A stretch of 64,000 nt of DNA. It comes from an uncultured Dokdonia sp. (lineage in GTDB: Bacteria > Bacteroidota > Bacteroidia > Flavobacteriales > Flavobacteriaceae). A program made the position numbers and the translations under genes. The notes beneath the pieces are model-generated. The model made no database searches and was not told the origin of the DNA. It saw only the letters and a program-made list of their open reading frames with translations. This document shows, piece after piece, positions 1-7,982 of this stretch (positions are counted from its first letter, which is position 1; every line of letters begins with the position of its first letter). The stretch covers positions 558,001 through 622,000 of the forward strand of contig NZ_CANMDS010000002.1 of NCBI RefSeq assembly GCF_947496725.1, given 5' to 3'.

Positions 1-1
1 T

Positions 2-103
2 GATAATGTCTTTGCGCATAGCTCTAATCTGGTCAAGCGCAGTAAAGACCTATTTAATAAAGAAATGATGTTTCCCACGACTGCGCTCGAGGGGATAGTA
101 TGA
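2..103 (+). CDS. 3' end of an unrecognised gene (partial)
   Basis: Frame 2 is open from the window edge to a TGA at 101-103 and encodes about 33 residues ending FPTTALEGIV. If real, it is the tail of a gene convergent with pheS, with only 2 bp between the two stop codons. I do not recognise the sequence. An alternative is a minus-strand gene beginning at an ATG at 17-19 (MRKDII...) and leaving the window; both cannot be right over this stretch. The last codons include the motif CGACTGCGCTCGA, which recurs inside leuS. Confidence 0.35.
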   Translation, partial: DNVFAHSSNLVKRSKDLFNKEMMFPTTALEGIV

Positions 104-105
104 CT

Positions 106-1122
106 TTAAAAAGCAGATTTAAACTGCTCTAAGAAACGAGCATCGTTCTCACTAAGCATTCTAATGTCTGAGATCTGGTGTAATAATAGTGCAATACGAT
201 CTATACCCATACCAAATGCGAAGCCACTGTACTCTTTTGAATCAATACCACAGTTTTCAAGTACATTAGGATCTACCATACCACAGCCCATAATCTCAAG
301 CCATCCGGTTCCTTTTGTCATTTTGTAATCTGTTTCTGTCTCAAGACCCCAGTATACGTCTACCTCTGCACTAGGCTCTGTAAATGGGAAGTATGATGGA
401 CGTAAACGTATTTTACTTTTTCCAAACATCTCTGTAGTGAAGTACTGCAGTGTTTGTTTAAGATCTGCAAATGATACGTCTTTATCTATGTATAATCCTT
501 CTACCTGGTGAAAGAAACAGTGTGAACGACCACTTATAGCCTCGTTACGATATACACGACCTGGAGAGATTGTACGTATAGGTGGTTTGTTATTTTCCAT
601 ATATCTCACCTGTACAGATGAGGTATGCGTGCGTAATAATACGTCTGGATCTGTTTGAATAAAGAAGGTATCCTGCATATCACGTGCTGGGTGATACTCA
701 GGAAGATTTAAGGCAGTAAAGTTATGCCAGTCATCTTCTATTTCTGGACCTTCAGAAACGTTGAAACCTATGCGAGAAAAAATATCAATAATTTGATTTT
801 TTACAATAGAGATAGGGTGGCGTGCTCCTATTTCAATAGGTTCACCTGGACGTGATAAATCTCCGGTAGCCGTTTCTTCTTCGGCGCCTTCTAGCTTTTC
901 TTTAAGCTCGTTTACTTTTTCAAGAGCACTCGCTTTAAGGGTGTTAATTACCTGTCCATACTCGCGCTTCATCTCATTAGGCACATTGCGAAAATCTGCC
1001 ATAAAATCATTAACGAGCCCTTTCTTTCCAGAATACTTAATTCTGAACGCCTCTACCTCTTCTAAAGTTTGGGCATTAAAGGCCTTTACTTTTTCAATGT
1101 GTTCTTTGATTTTATCTAACAT
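106..1122 (-). CDS. pheS: Phenylalanine--tRNA ligase alpha subunit
   Basis: Charges tRNA-Phe as the catalytic subunit of the cytoplasmic alpha2beta2 enzyme. The 338 residues match the usual alpha-subunit length. Residues 1-85 are the charged, helical tRNA-binding N-terminus. The class II catalytic core follows: RTHTSS at 164-169, motif 2 with YRNEAISGRSH at 191-201, and motif 3 FGMGIDRIALL near 313-323. The beta subunit gene pheT is not adjacent. A -7-like element TAAATTTG lies on the minus strand at 1155-1162, about 33 bp upstream of the ATG, so the gene probably has its own promoter. Identification is secure. Confidence 0.97.
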   Translation of the reverse strand: MLDKIKEHIEKVKAFNAQTLEEVEAFRIKYSGKKGLVNDFMADFRNVPNEMKREYGQVINTLKASALEKVNELKEKLEGAEEETATGDLSRPGEPIEIGARHPISIVKNQIIDIFSRIGFNVSEGPEIEDDWHNFTALNLPEYHPARDMQDTFFIQTDPDVLLRTHTSSVQVRYMENNKPPIRTISPGRVYRNEAISGRSHCFFHQVEGLYIDKDVSFADLKQTLQYFTTEMFGKSKIRLRPSYFPFTEPSAEVDVYWGLETETDYKMTKGTGWLEIMGCGMVDPNVLENCGIDSKEYSGFAFGMGIDRIALLLHQISDIRMLSENDARFLEQFKSAF

Positions 1123-1154
1123 AACGGATGATTTTACCCTCTAAAAGGAAAGCG

Positions 1155-1162
1155 CAAATTTA
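1155..1162 (-). promoter_or_regulatory. Putative -7 element of pheS
   Basis: TAAATTTG on the minus strand fits the Bacteroidetes -7 consensus TAnnTTTG. I see no convincing TTG at the -33 position, so this is only half a promoter. Confidence 0.4.
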
Positions 1163-1242
1163 AGAATAAAATTGGGGTGTAGCCTTAAAAAGAGCGTGCG
1201 AAAATAAACACCCACAAAATCTGAGTTTGCTATTAGTAAGAT

Positions 1243-1605
1243 TTAAGAAATAAGTCCTTTTTCTAAAAAGTACTGCACGATGGCATCTTTCATAAGTATT
1301 TGTTGCTCACCAGCTTTAAGTGGTGGTAAGGCTTCTAGTACTTTGTAATGCGGCCATCCATCTGGATCATCATAATCGTACTGGTAGTACCCAAAAGGTT
1401 CTAGTAAACGGCATATGGCTATATGCATCAAGTTCATCTTTTCATCCTTCTTAAAGGTTTTATCTAGTTGCCCTAGCTCTTGTATACCTATGAGGTATAT
1501 AATGCTGTCTAGATCCATCGCTCCCGTATCTCCCTCTGCAAAGCGGTCGGCTAGTTTTTGTACTACCGCTTCATATCTCTCTTTAAGTTGCTCGTCTCTT
1601 GCCAT
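1243..1605 (-). CDS. Conserved small protein of unknown function
   Basis: A 120-residue soluble, acidic protein with no signal peptide or membrane segment. The N-terminal 25 residues look like an amphipathic helix (MARDEQLKERYEAV). The middle is helical and the end carries a Tyr/Asp/Pro-rich turn (GYYQYDYDDPDGWPHY) before a last helix. I recognise no catalytic motif. It lies between pheS and cvpA and is transcribed towards pheS with a 120-bp gap. From memory, small proteins like this occur near cvpA and pheS in other Flavobacteriaceae, which supports a real gene but no function. Confidence 0.8.
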   Translation of the reverse strand: MARDEQLKERYEAVVQKLADRFAEGDTGAMDLDSIIYLIGIQELGQLDKTFKKDEKMNLMHIAICRLLEPFGYYQYDYDDPDGWPHYKVLEALPPLKAGEQQILMKDAIVQYFLEKGLIS

Positions 1606-1784
1606 AAATGTGCATCATCGGGAGTTTAGTCCCGCAGTTGTGATCCTATTTTATTACGAAAATAATGATGGGTCTTACAAGTTAAGATATCCATCAAGTG
1701 TAAGATAACAAAGATACAATGCGTAGGTGAGCTACTTGCACAATATCAAAATTCATTAATCTGTAAAAAACTTATCTTAGCCAT

Positions 1785-2339
1785 ATGAACACAATAGACA
1801 TCGTTTTTGGGATCATTTTGATTCTAGGTTTAGTACAAGGGATACGTAAAGGCTTTTTTGTAGAACTTGCCTCACTGGTAGGTCTTATTGCAGGTATTTA
1901 TGGAGCCATACATTTCTCATATTATGTGGCAGACTGGCTTGTTGAGAAAACGGCGTGGGGAGAGCAAATTATAAAGCTTACCTCATTTGCAATAACATTT
2001 GTAATTATTGTTTTAGTGGTATCGCTCGCAGGAAAGTTGCTTACTAAAGTTGCAAATTTTGCAATGCTAGGTATTGTAAACAAGCTGCTAGGCGCTGCAT
2101 TTGCTGTTATAAAATTTGCCTTTTTACTAAGTGTGGTTCTTATGTTTATAGATGCAGCAGACCGCCAGATAAGTCTCATAGGTGATGATAATAAAGAAGA
2201 GTCTATTTTATATCCTATCGTACAGCCACTTGCTCCTGCATTACTTCCGGCAATTATAAAAACTGCCAAAGATGAGGATATTTATAACCCAGATAAAGAA
2301 AAAGAGCCGACTGAAACAGACGACTCTTCTAGTATTTAG
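1785..2339 (+). CDS. cvpA: CvpA family membrane protein
   Basis: 184-residue integral membrane protein of the CvpA (colicin V production) family. Four hydrophobic segments lie near residues 1-22, 25-48, 65-85 and 98-122. They are followed by a charged cytosolic tail rich in Glu, Lys and Asp that ends in the stop at 2339. The early motif D-x2-FG-x2-L-x-G-x3-G-x-R-x-G-F-F is characteristic. CvpA proteins are linked to envelope homeostasis, but no activity is proven. The gene is divergent from the unknown small gene and convergent with the SulP gene; a perfect 22-bp palindrome separates the two stops. Confidence 0.9.
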   Translation: MNTIDIVFGIILILGLVQGIRKGFFVELASLVGLIAGIYGAIHFSYYVADWLVEKTAWGEQIIKLTSFAITFVIIVLVVSLAGKLLTKVANFAMLGIVNKLLGAAFAVIKFAFLLSVVLMFIDAADRQISLIGDDNKEESILYPIVQPLAPALLPAIIKTAKDEDIYNPDKEKEPTETDDSSSI

Positions 2340-2353
2340 TAATGTTGATAGTT

Positions 2354-2371
2354 ACGCTTTCGCGAAAGCGT
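2354..2371. repeat. Palindrome copy 1 (full 16-mer), intergenic
   Basis: ACGCTTTCGCGAAAGCGT between the convergent cvpA and SulP stops. Symmetry extends to 22 bp (2352-2373), the longest copy in the window. It could fold into an 11-bp stem, but no T-run follows. Confidence 0.95.
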
Positions 2372-2393
2372 AATTACACCCCACATCATCTAT

Positions 2394-4271
2394 TTAATAT
2401 CTGTCTTTTACCTGAGTGTTAAGAGAATTGATGCACTCTTCAAAAGTGTCATAAACCTCTGTTTCTGGTATTAACTCAGGGATGATTTTAATACGTTCTA
2501 GCATATACTTAGGCTGTTTTCTAAGGCCTACAATATGCACATTAATTCCGCCTTGGTTAAGTTGGAGAATCGTGTCTTCTATCGCATATACACCAGACTG
2601 ATCTACATAAGGAACACGCCCCATACGCAAGATAACATCTGATGCTGTTGCAGGTATTTGCTTAGTAAGTGCAGAAAAGTCACTCGTATACCCAAAGAAT
2701 AACGGCCCACGAAGGTGCTTTATAAATACCTCCTCCTTGAGATGATCTGGAAAAATAAGTTCGTCACTCCATAATACTTTATTCTTTTCGGCGGCGCGTA
2801 GGTCAAAAACTTTAGACTGTCTAGCGGTAAAGTCACCCATCTTCTTCATAAACATAAGACACGATAACACAAGACCAATTCCTACTGCAGCCACTAGGTC
2901 CCACACTACAGATAGCACAAGAACCACAAGCATTATAATCACCTCAGAACTTAGTTTAATAGGTCCCATCTTTAAATCCTTAGGAAGGTTAGGGATGGCT
3001 TTAAGACCTTTGTAATCCATCACTCCTATACCTACGGTAATAAGTATACCTGCAAGTACTGCTGCTGGTATTTGTGAAGCGATAGGGCCTAGGGCTAGGA
3101 GTATAAAAAGGAGTAATACACCAGCAATCATTCCTGATAACTTGGTTTTACCACCAGAGTTAATATTTACTACCGTCCTTATGGTTGCACCTGCTCCAGG
3201 AATCCCGCCAAAGAAGGAAGCGATGGTATTTCCTATACCTTGACCTATAAGTTCTTTGTTAGGCTTATGTCTAGTCTTCGTCATATTATCTGCTACAACA
3301 GAGGTAAGCAGCGAATCTATTGCTCCAAGAAACGAAAGCGACAGTGCCGTGAGTATATATGGAGATATGATGCTAAACTTAAAATCGGTAATGATAGAAA
3401 GCTTAGGTACGGGAAACCCACTTGGGATTTCTTGAATTGCTCGGTATTCAAAAGGTGCAACATATGCTACTCCAGACACTACGAGCAGAGCGACAAGCGT
3501 ACTAGGTACAACGGTTGTTATGCGTTTAAAACCGTAAATAATAAAAATCGTGGCAAGCGCTAGCGCAAGCTCTATCCAGTTTATGTTTTGCAAGGCGCGT
3601 CCCATTACTTTAAAAGTACCTACCACCCCAGAAGAAGATGCTTTTGCAAGAGTTACGGCCTCCTTGTAAATGTCGGTATCGTCTGTAAGTTTTGCTCTGC
3701 GTATGGTTTCTTCAAAGTTTTCTAAAACCAAAAGACCTTCACCTGCTTCGTCTTGTAAAATCTTATCGAGCACAATTTCTTGCGCCTGTGGTTTAAAACT
3801 ATCTACATAACTTTCATCTTGATTAGGATAATACCCGACAGCTGGTAAAAGTTGCGTGATAAGAATCATCACACCTATAGCGGTCATAAATCCAGATACA
3901 ACAGGGTAGGGGATGTATTTTATGTATTTACCTATGCCCATTACTCCCAGTACAATCTGGAAGAGACCTGCAAGTAAAAATACGGTGAGTATAGCCGGTA
4001 GTGCCTTATCTACATCGCCATCAAAAGTTGCAATAATACCCGCGATAACCACCATACTCACTGCGGTCATAGGAGCAGTAGGTCCCGAGATTTGAGTAGG
4101 AGTTCCTCCAAAAAGTGCAGCAAAAAATGCTATAAAAATAGCACCATATAATCCGGCACTTGGTCCAAGACCAGAAGACACACCAAAGGCGAGTGCTAGT
4201 GGTAAGGCTACAATACCTGCTGTAATTCCTCCAAAGGCATCGCCTTTAAGGTGTTTAAAGAAGTTTTTCAT
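2394..4271 (-). CDS. SulP family anion transporter with STAS domain
   Basis: 625-residue inner-membrane transporter of the SulP/SLC26 family. The N-terminal transport domain starts with the family pattern KGDAFGGITAGIVALPLALAFG and contains about a dozen hydrophobic helices up to residue 480. Residues 490-610 form a cytosolic STAS domain. A hydrophilic insert (about residues 150-215) between early helices is longer than in the neighbouring paralog. SulP members carry sulfate, bicarbonate or dicarboxylates; substrate cannot be read from sequence. Proximity to a beta-carbonic anhydrase and a second SulP gene argues for bicarbonate. A hairpin terminator at 4321-4347 separates it from the anhydrase gene, so it may have its own promoter. 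Confidence 0.93.
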   Translation of the reverse strand: MKNFFKHLKGDAFGGITAGIVALPLALAFGVSSGLGPSAGLYGAIFIAFFAALFGGTPTQISGPTAPMTAVSMVVIAGIIATFDGDVDKALPAILTVFLLAGLFQIVLGVMGIGKYIKYIPYPVVSGFMTAIGVMILITQLLPAVGYYPNQDESYVDSFKPQAQEIVLDKILQDEAGEGLLVLENFEETIRRAKLTDDTDIYKEAVTLAKASSSGVVGTFKVMGRALQNINWIELALALATIFIIYGFKRITTVVPSTLVALLVVSGVAYVAPFEYRAIQEIPSGFPVPKLSIITDFKFSIISPYILTALSLSFLGAIDSLLTSVVADNMTKTRHKPNKELIGQGIGNTIASFFGGIPGAGATIRTVVNINSGGKTKLSGMIAGVLLLFILLALGPIASQIPAAVLAGILITVGIGVMDYKGLKAIPNLPKDLKMGPIKLSSEVIIMLVVLVLSVVWDLVAAVGIGLVLSCLMFMKKMGDFTARQSKVFDLRAAEKNKVLWSDELIFPDHLKEEVFIKHLRGPLFFGYTSDFSALTKQIPATASDVILRMGRVPYVDQSGVYAIEDTILQLNQGGINVHIVGLRKQPKYMLERIKIIPELIPETEVYDTFEECINSLNTQVKDRY

Positions 4272-4314
4272 AATGGTTAGGTTGGTGTCAAAATAGAAAG
4301 TTAATTCTTTGCAT

Positions 4315-4347
4315 AAAAATAGGGTGGCTTCTTAACGGAACCACCCT
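4315..4347 (-). terminator. Intrinsic terminator after carbonic anhydrase gene
   Basis: AGGGTGG (4321-4327) pairs with CCACCCT (4341-4347), with additional inner pairing. On the minus strand the hairpin is followed by ATTTTT. It would end the upstream SulP/carbonic anhydrase transcript before the 625-residue SulP gene. Confidence 0.75.
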
Positions 4348-4395
4348 ACTAATTTAACATTTTAGTTTGTATGAAGCGTATACTGTTATTAGTTA

Positions 4396-4411
4396 CGCTT
4401 TCGCGAAAGCG
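4396..4411. repeat. Palindrome copy 2 (full 16-mer), intergenic
   Basis: CGCTTTCGCGAAAGCG lies 6 bp beyond the stop of the carbonic anhydrase gene and before its terminator, so it is transcribed in the 3' UTR. Confidence 0.95.
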
Positions 4412-4417
4412 GTTTTA

Positions 4418-5044
4418 CTATACAAATGTTACTTCGCCGTTTGAGATGTCATAAACGCCTCCTACTATCTTGATGTCACCGTCATTTTCCATTTCGGTAA
4501 GAAGTGGGCTATCTGCGCGCATCTTTTCAATCGTTAAGTGTACATTTTTTGTAACCACATCGTTTACAAATGTCTTATTTGCACTAGTGCGGTCTGCAGC
4601 ATCTTTAGGCTCCTCTACTGCGTGTACAGCTGGACGTATTTTTGATAATAATGCGGTGATGTTACCTAGTTGTACATCGTCACAAGCGCCTTTTACAGCA
4701 CCACACATAGTATGACCTAATACGACTACGAGTTTTGACCCAGCAACTTTACATCCGTACTCAATACTACCTAGTACATCTTCGTTTACGATGTTACCCG
4801 CTACACGTGCGCTAAAGATATCACCTATACCTTGATCAAAAACAAGCTCTGCAGGTACGCGAGAGTCTATACAGCTTAGTACTACAGAGTGTGGCCATTG
4901 TCCACCAGTAGTATCTTTTACTTGATCTAGTAGGTTTCTATCTGCTGCTTTTGCAGCAACAAATCTTTTATTTCCTTCTTTTAAAATATCTAATGCACCT
5001 TGAGGTGTCGTAGCGTCTTGTATAGCTTTATTAAATGTTTTCAT
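4418..5044 (-). CDS. Beta-class carbonic anhydrase
   Basis: Cytoplasmic zinc enzyme interconverting CO2 and bicarbonate. In 208 residues it has the beta-class signature: zinc ligands Cys58, His111 and Cys114 (in SCIDSRVP and GHTMCGA) and the Asp60/Arg62 dyad. The segment AELVFDQGIGDIFSARVAGN is typical. It sits 44 bp downstream of the 525-residue SulP gene on the same strand, so transporter and anhydrase are probably co-transcribed. Such SulP-anhydrase pairs in marine flavobacteria have been interpreted as bicarbonate uptake for anaplerotic carbon fixation. That role here is inference from context. Confidence 0.95.
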   Translation of the reverse strand: MKTFNKAIQDATTPQGALDILKEGNKRFVAAKAADRNLLDQVKDTTGGQWPHSVVLSCIDSRVPAELVFDQGIGDIFSARVAGNIVNEDVLGSIEYGCKVAGSKLVVVLGHTMCGAVKGACDDVQLGNITALLSKIRPAVHAVEEPKDAADRTSANKTFVNDVVTKNVHLTIEKMRADSPLLTEMENDGDIKIVGGVYDISNGEVTFV

Positions 5045-5088
5045 AATAGTATGTTGTATATCACAAAAATGTGATCATTAATATTTTG

Positions 5089-6666
5089 TTATGCTGTTTT
5101 AGGTCTTAGTTTAAAAAACTCAATATAACTAGGTGGGTTCTCTACGATACCACGTTCTGAGATAAGCTTGATATTGATGTTTCGGCTCTTTGCTTTAAGA
5201 GCAAAATCTTCTAGTATCTCTATAATATCGTTATCTAAGAATCTTGTTTTACGTACATCTAGTTCAAGGTAAGAGTTTTCTGGAAGGTTGTCAAGTTCCT
5301 TTAAGATGGCTCCTTTGTTAAAGAAAGTAACCTCCTCGGCAAGGGTCATTTTCATTTTTTGAGTACCGTTACTTATATCTTCTTTGTTTAAGAAGTGCGA
5401 GTTCTTGTAACTCTTGTAAAGTACTACTACGATACCTACGGCAAGACCAAGTCCTATACCCCATAAAAGATCGATAAAGAAGATACCTACTACGGTCACA
5501 ATAAACGGTACAAATTGTTTCCATCCTGCTTTCCACATTGCTTTAAAAGTAGCTGGTTTTGCAAGTTTATACCCTACAATAAGTAATATAGCCGCAAGTA
5601 CAGAAAGAGGTATTTTGTTAAGTAAGGTAGGGATTAGAATCACAGAGATTAACAATAAAAAACCGTGTATAATAGCTGCCATCTTTGTCTTACCACCAGA
5701 CTGTATGTTTGCAGACGATCTTACGATTACTTGTGTTACTGGTAGTCCTCCTATCATACCAGATAAAATGTTACCTGTACCTTGAGCAAGAAGCTCTCTG
5801 TTAGTAGGTGTTACTCTTTTTTCTGGATCTAGTTTATCTGTTGCTTCTACACATAGAAGTGTCTCAAGACTCGCAACAAGTGCTATAGTAAATGCTGTTA
5901 CCCATATAGCTGGGTTTGTAATTGCGCCAAAGTTTGGAAAAGCAAATTGCCCTATAAAGCTGTCTACACTATCTGGTACAGGTACACTCACTAAGTGCTC
6001 TGCACTAATGGCATAATCTGTTCCCATTGTGCTTACATAATAGATGATTCCAACGGCTACGGCAACAAGAGGTCCTTGTACTAGCTGGAAAAACTTTCCT
6101 TTTTTAGAAAGCACGTTGCTCCATAAAATAAGAATAGCGAGCGCAATAACTCCTATAAGTGTAGCTCCTATACTTATAGAGCCTGCGATGTTTCCTAGTT
6201 CAGATAAGGTGTTTTCTCCATCCATTTGCGAGAAAGCAAAGTCTCCCTCAGGATCTGCATCATACCCAAAAAAGTGAGGAATTTGCTTGAAAATAATAAT
6301 AATACCTATACCCGTAAGCATTCCCTTAATTACAGAAGACGGAAAGTAATAGCCGATAATTCCTGCTTTTAAGAATCCAAAAACAAGCTGTATTACACCT
6401 CCTAATACTACGGCTACCAAGAAGTTTTCATAACCTCCTAGAGCGCCAATAGCAGTAAGTACAATGGCAGCCAGCCCTGCTGCAGGACCACTTACACCTA
6501 TTTGAGAGCCACTCAAGGCTCCTACTACAATACCTCCTATAATACCGGCTATAAGACCAGAAAATAGTGGTGCGCCACTGGCAAGTGCAATACCAAGACA
6601 TAGTGGTAAAGCAACAAAAAATACAACGACACTAGCGGGTAAGTCGTTTTTTAAATATTTGAACAT
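5089..6666 (-). CDS. SulP family anion (putative bicarbonate) transporter
   Basis: 525-residue SulP transporter, shorter and clearly diverged from the 625-residue paralog downstream. It begins FKYLKNDLPASVVVFFVALPLCLGIALASG, the usual first helix, has about 10-12 membrane helices up to residue 415, and ends in a short STAS domain (about 425-515; YLELDVRKTRFLDNDIIEILEDF). It is first in the pair with the carbonic anhydrase gene. The architecture resembles BicA-like sodium/bicarbonate symporters, but sulfate or another anion is possible. Upstream lie a degenerate palindrome and a small membrane-protein gene on the same strand. Confidence 0.93.
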   Translation of the reverse strand: MFKYLKNDLPASVVVFFVALPLCLGIALASGAPLFSGLIAGIIGGIVVGALSGSQIGVSGPAAGLAAIVLTAIGALGGYENFLVAVVLGGVIQLVFGFLKAGIIGYYFPSSVIKGMLTGIGIIIIFKQIPHFFGYDADPEGDFAFSQMDGENTLSELGNIAGSISIGATLIGVIALAILILWSNVLSKKGKFFQLVQGPLVAVAVGIIYYVSTMGTDYAISAEHLVSVPVPDSVDSFIGQFAFPNFGAITNPAIWVTAFTIALVASLETLLCVEATDKLDPEKRVTPTNRELLAQGTGNILSGMIGGLPVTQVIVRSSANIQSGGKTKMAAIIHGFLLLISVILIPTLLNKIPLSVLAAILLIVGYKLAKPATFKAMWKAGWKQFVPFIVTVVGIFFIDLLWGIGLGLAVGIVVVLYKSYKNSHFLNKEDISNGTQKMKMTLAEEVTFFNKGAILKELDNLPENSYLELDVRKTRFLDNDIIEILEDFALKAKSRNINIKLISERGIVENPPSYIEFFKLRPKTA

Positions 6667-6727
6667 AATTAATAAGATAATACCCCTCCATAGTTGGACA
6701 AGGCGATGATTTAAAAAGTAATAACGC

Positions 6728-6737
6728 TTTCGCGAAA
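6728..6737. repeat. Palindrome copy 3 (10-bp core, one arm decayed), intergenic
   Basis: The left arm CGCTTTCGCG is intact; the right arm reads AAAAGAG instead of AAAGCG. It lies between the SulP start and the small membrane-protein gene. Confidence 0.85.
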
Positions 6738-6786
6738 AGAGTAATGGGTGACATTAACACAAAGTACTCAAAAGATGAAGTAATCT

Positions 6787-7080
6787 TTATACGTAATCTG
6801 GTGGGGGAGAGCTCACATCTTTAATGTGGCCGTAAGAACTGTCTAGGTAGCAATAAAAAGCTAGTACAGGATCATCTGTACGTATAATAGAAAAACTGAG
6901 GTCGTCTGTAAGGAACTTCTCATATTCTTCTAGCTCTTTTTTAGACTCACTTTGTTCCTCTTCAATATCTTGAACAATCTCAATAGAGCTGTCTGATTCA
7001 AAGAGTGCTATAAATGATGGTCCTATTATAGAGAAGGACATCATAAAGGCGAGTGCATATAAAGAGATTGCCTTAAACAA
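6787..7080 (-). CDS. Small membrane-anchored protein of unknown function
   Basis: 97 residues. Residues 1-27 are a hydrophobic segment (LYALAFMMSFSIIGPSFIAL) that could be a signal anchor. An acidic helical stretch (about 32-60) follows and the protein ends in SSPPPDYV. I do not recognise a domain. Small secreted proteins with Pro-rich C-termini are common in flavobacteria. It lies 120 bp upstream of, and on the same strand as, the SulP/carbonic anhydrase genes, so co-transcription is possible but a degenerate palindrome intervenes. Confidence 0.65.
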   Translation of the reverse strand: MFKAISLYALAFMMSFSIIGPSFIALFESDSSIEIVQDIEEEQSESKKELEEYEKFLTDDLSFSIIRTDDPVLAFYCYLDSSYGHIKDVSSPPPDYV

Positions 7081-7216
7081 CGGTTGTTTTTTTAATTAGT
7101 AATAAAACTAGCAATAATTGTGATAATGTGCTTTGTTTTAAAAAAATAAATAGAATTAAAGTAGACTTGCTATAAGTTACTTATAATACCTAGAATAACA
7201 AAAGTAGAACAAATAA

Positions 7217-7981
7217 CTACAACGCTCTTACATCTGTCGTAGGAATCCAGCCAGTTTTACCATCTGCTAGTTTTATCTTGTTCCAGTTATCTACTGTTTC
7301 AAGAATCATCACCTTAGTTCCTTCGTGTAGAATAAAAGCTTGTGTGCTTTTTAAGTTTGGCTCGCTCTTTACTTCAGAAGTTGCAGCAAATACGATAGCT
7401 GGGTTGTCTTTAGAAATTTTCGCGAAAGCGTTATAAGCAAACACAAGTGATAAGAGGGCAAGAAGCAAACTTGTCACCGAACTCACAAAAAATAAACGTT
7501 TCTTGCCAGAGGCTACAGAAAAGTAGTAGCTTATAAATAGTATTACAAATAAGAATACAAATGCGACTGTAGCATATGCCCAGCCGTCTGTAGTCATAAT
7601 ATTGACAATGCTGTTAAACCATTTTTGAAGTGTGTTTTCTGGCAATGGTGTTATGGCATCTATCTTCATCTTATCTGCAAATGAAGCATTGTTTTTTATG
7701 TCACTATCTGCTGGAGCAAGTTGCTTTGCTTTCTCGTAATAGTAAATGCTAGGCGCTACATTATTTAGTTTAAAATGTGCATTTGCAAGGTTATAGTATA
7801 CGGCGGCGCTTTCTTGATTGCTGTCTAATATCTTTTTATAATCATCTATAGCTTCTTGATACCTGCCCTCTGCATAGTGTGCATTTGCAGTTTCAAAATA
7901 TTGCTCTGGAGTTTGAGCTATAACAGGTGTAACTGCAAGCATAAGTACAGTTACCGCGATGTATGTAATCAGGTCTCTCAT
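7217..7981 (-). CDS. batE: BatE: TPR protein with C-terminal SH3-like domain
   Basis: Last gene of the Bat operon. 254 residues: signal peptide 1-22, TPR repeats about 24-100 (EQYFETANAHYAEGRYQEAI), two membrane helices near 135-157 and 163-187, then a bacterial SH3-like domain (about 190-252; VMILETVDNWNKIKLADGKTGWI). Bat proteins are associated with oxidative-stress tolerance and envelope function in Bacteroidetes; the mechanism is unknown. One base separates it from batD. A palindrome copy with only its right arm intact encodes NAFAKI just after the second helix. Confidence 0.92.
   Translation of the reverse strand: MRDLITYIAVTVLMLAVTPVIAQTPEQYFETANAHYAEGRYQEAIDDYKKILDSNQESAAVYYNLANAHFKLNNVAPSIYYYEKAKQLAPADSDIKNNASFADKMKIDAITPLPENTLQKWFNSIVNIMTTDGWAYATVAFVFLFVILFISYYFSVASGKKRLFFVSSVTSLLLALLSLVFAYNAFAKISKDNPAIVFAATSEVKSEPNLKSTQAFILHEGTKVMILETVDNWNKIKLADGKTGWIPTTDVRAL
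7418..7427. repeat. Palindrome copy 4 (10-bp core), inside batE
   Basis: TTTCGCGAAA with the right arm GCG kept (to 7430) and the left arm lost. Encodes AFAK of batE. Confidence 0.85.
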
Positions 7982-7982
7982 C

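Noticed and set aside
2352-2373. Palindromes as ordinary intrinsic terminators
   Set aside because: Copies lack a following U-run, occur inside genes and upstream of starts, and coexist with separate normal terminators.
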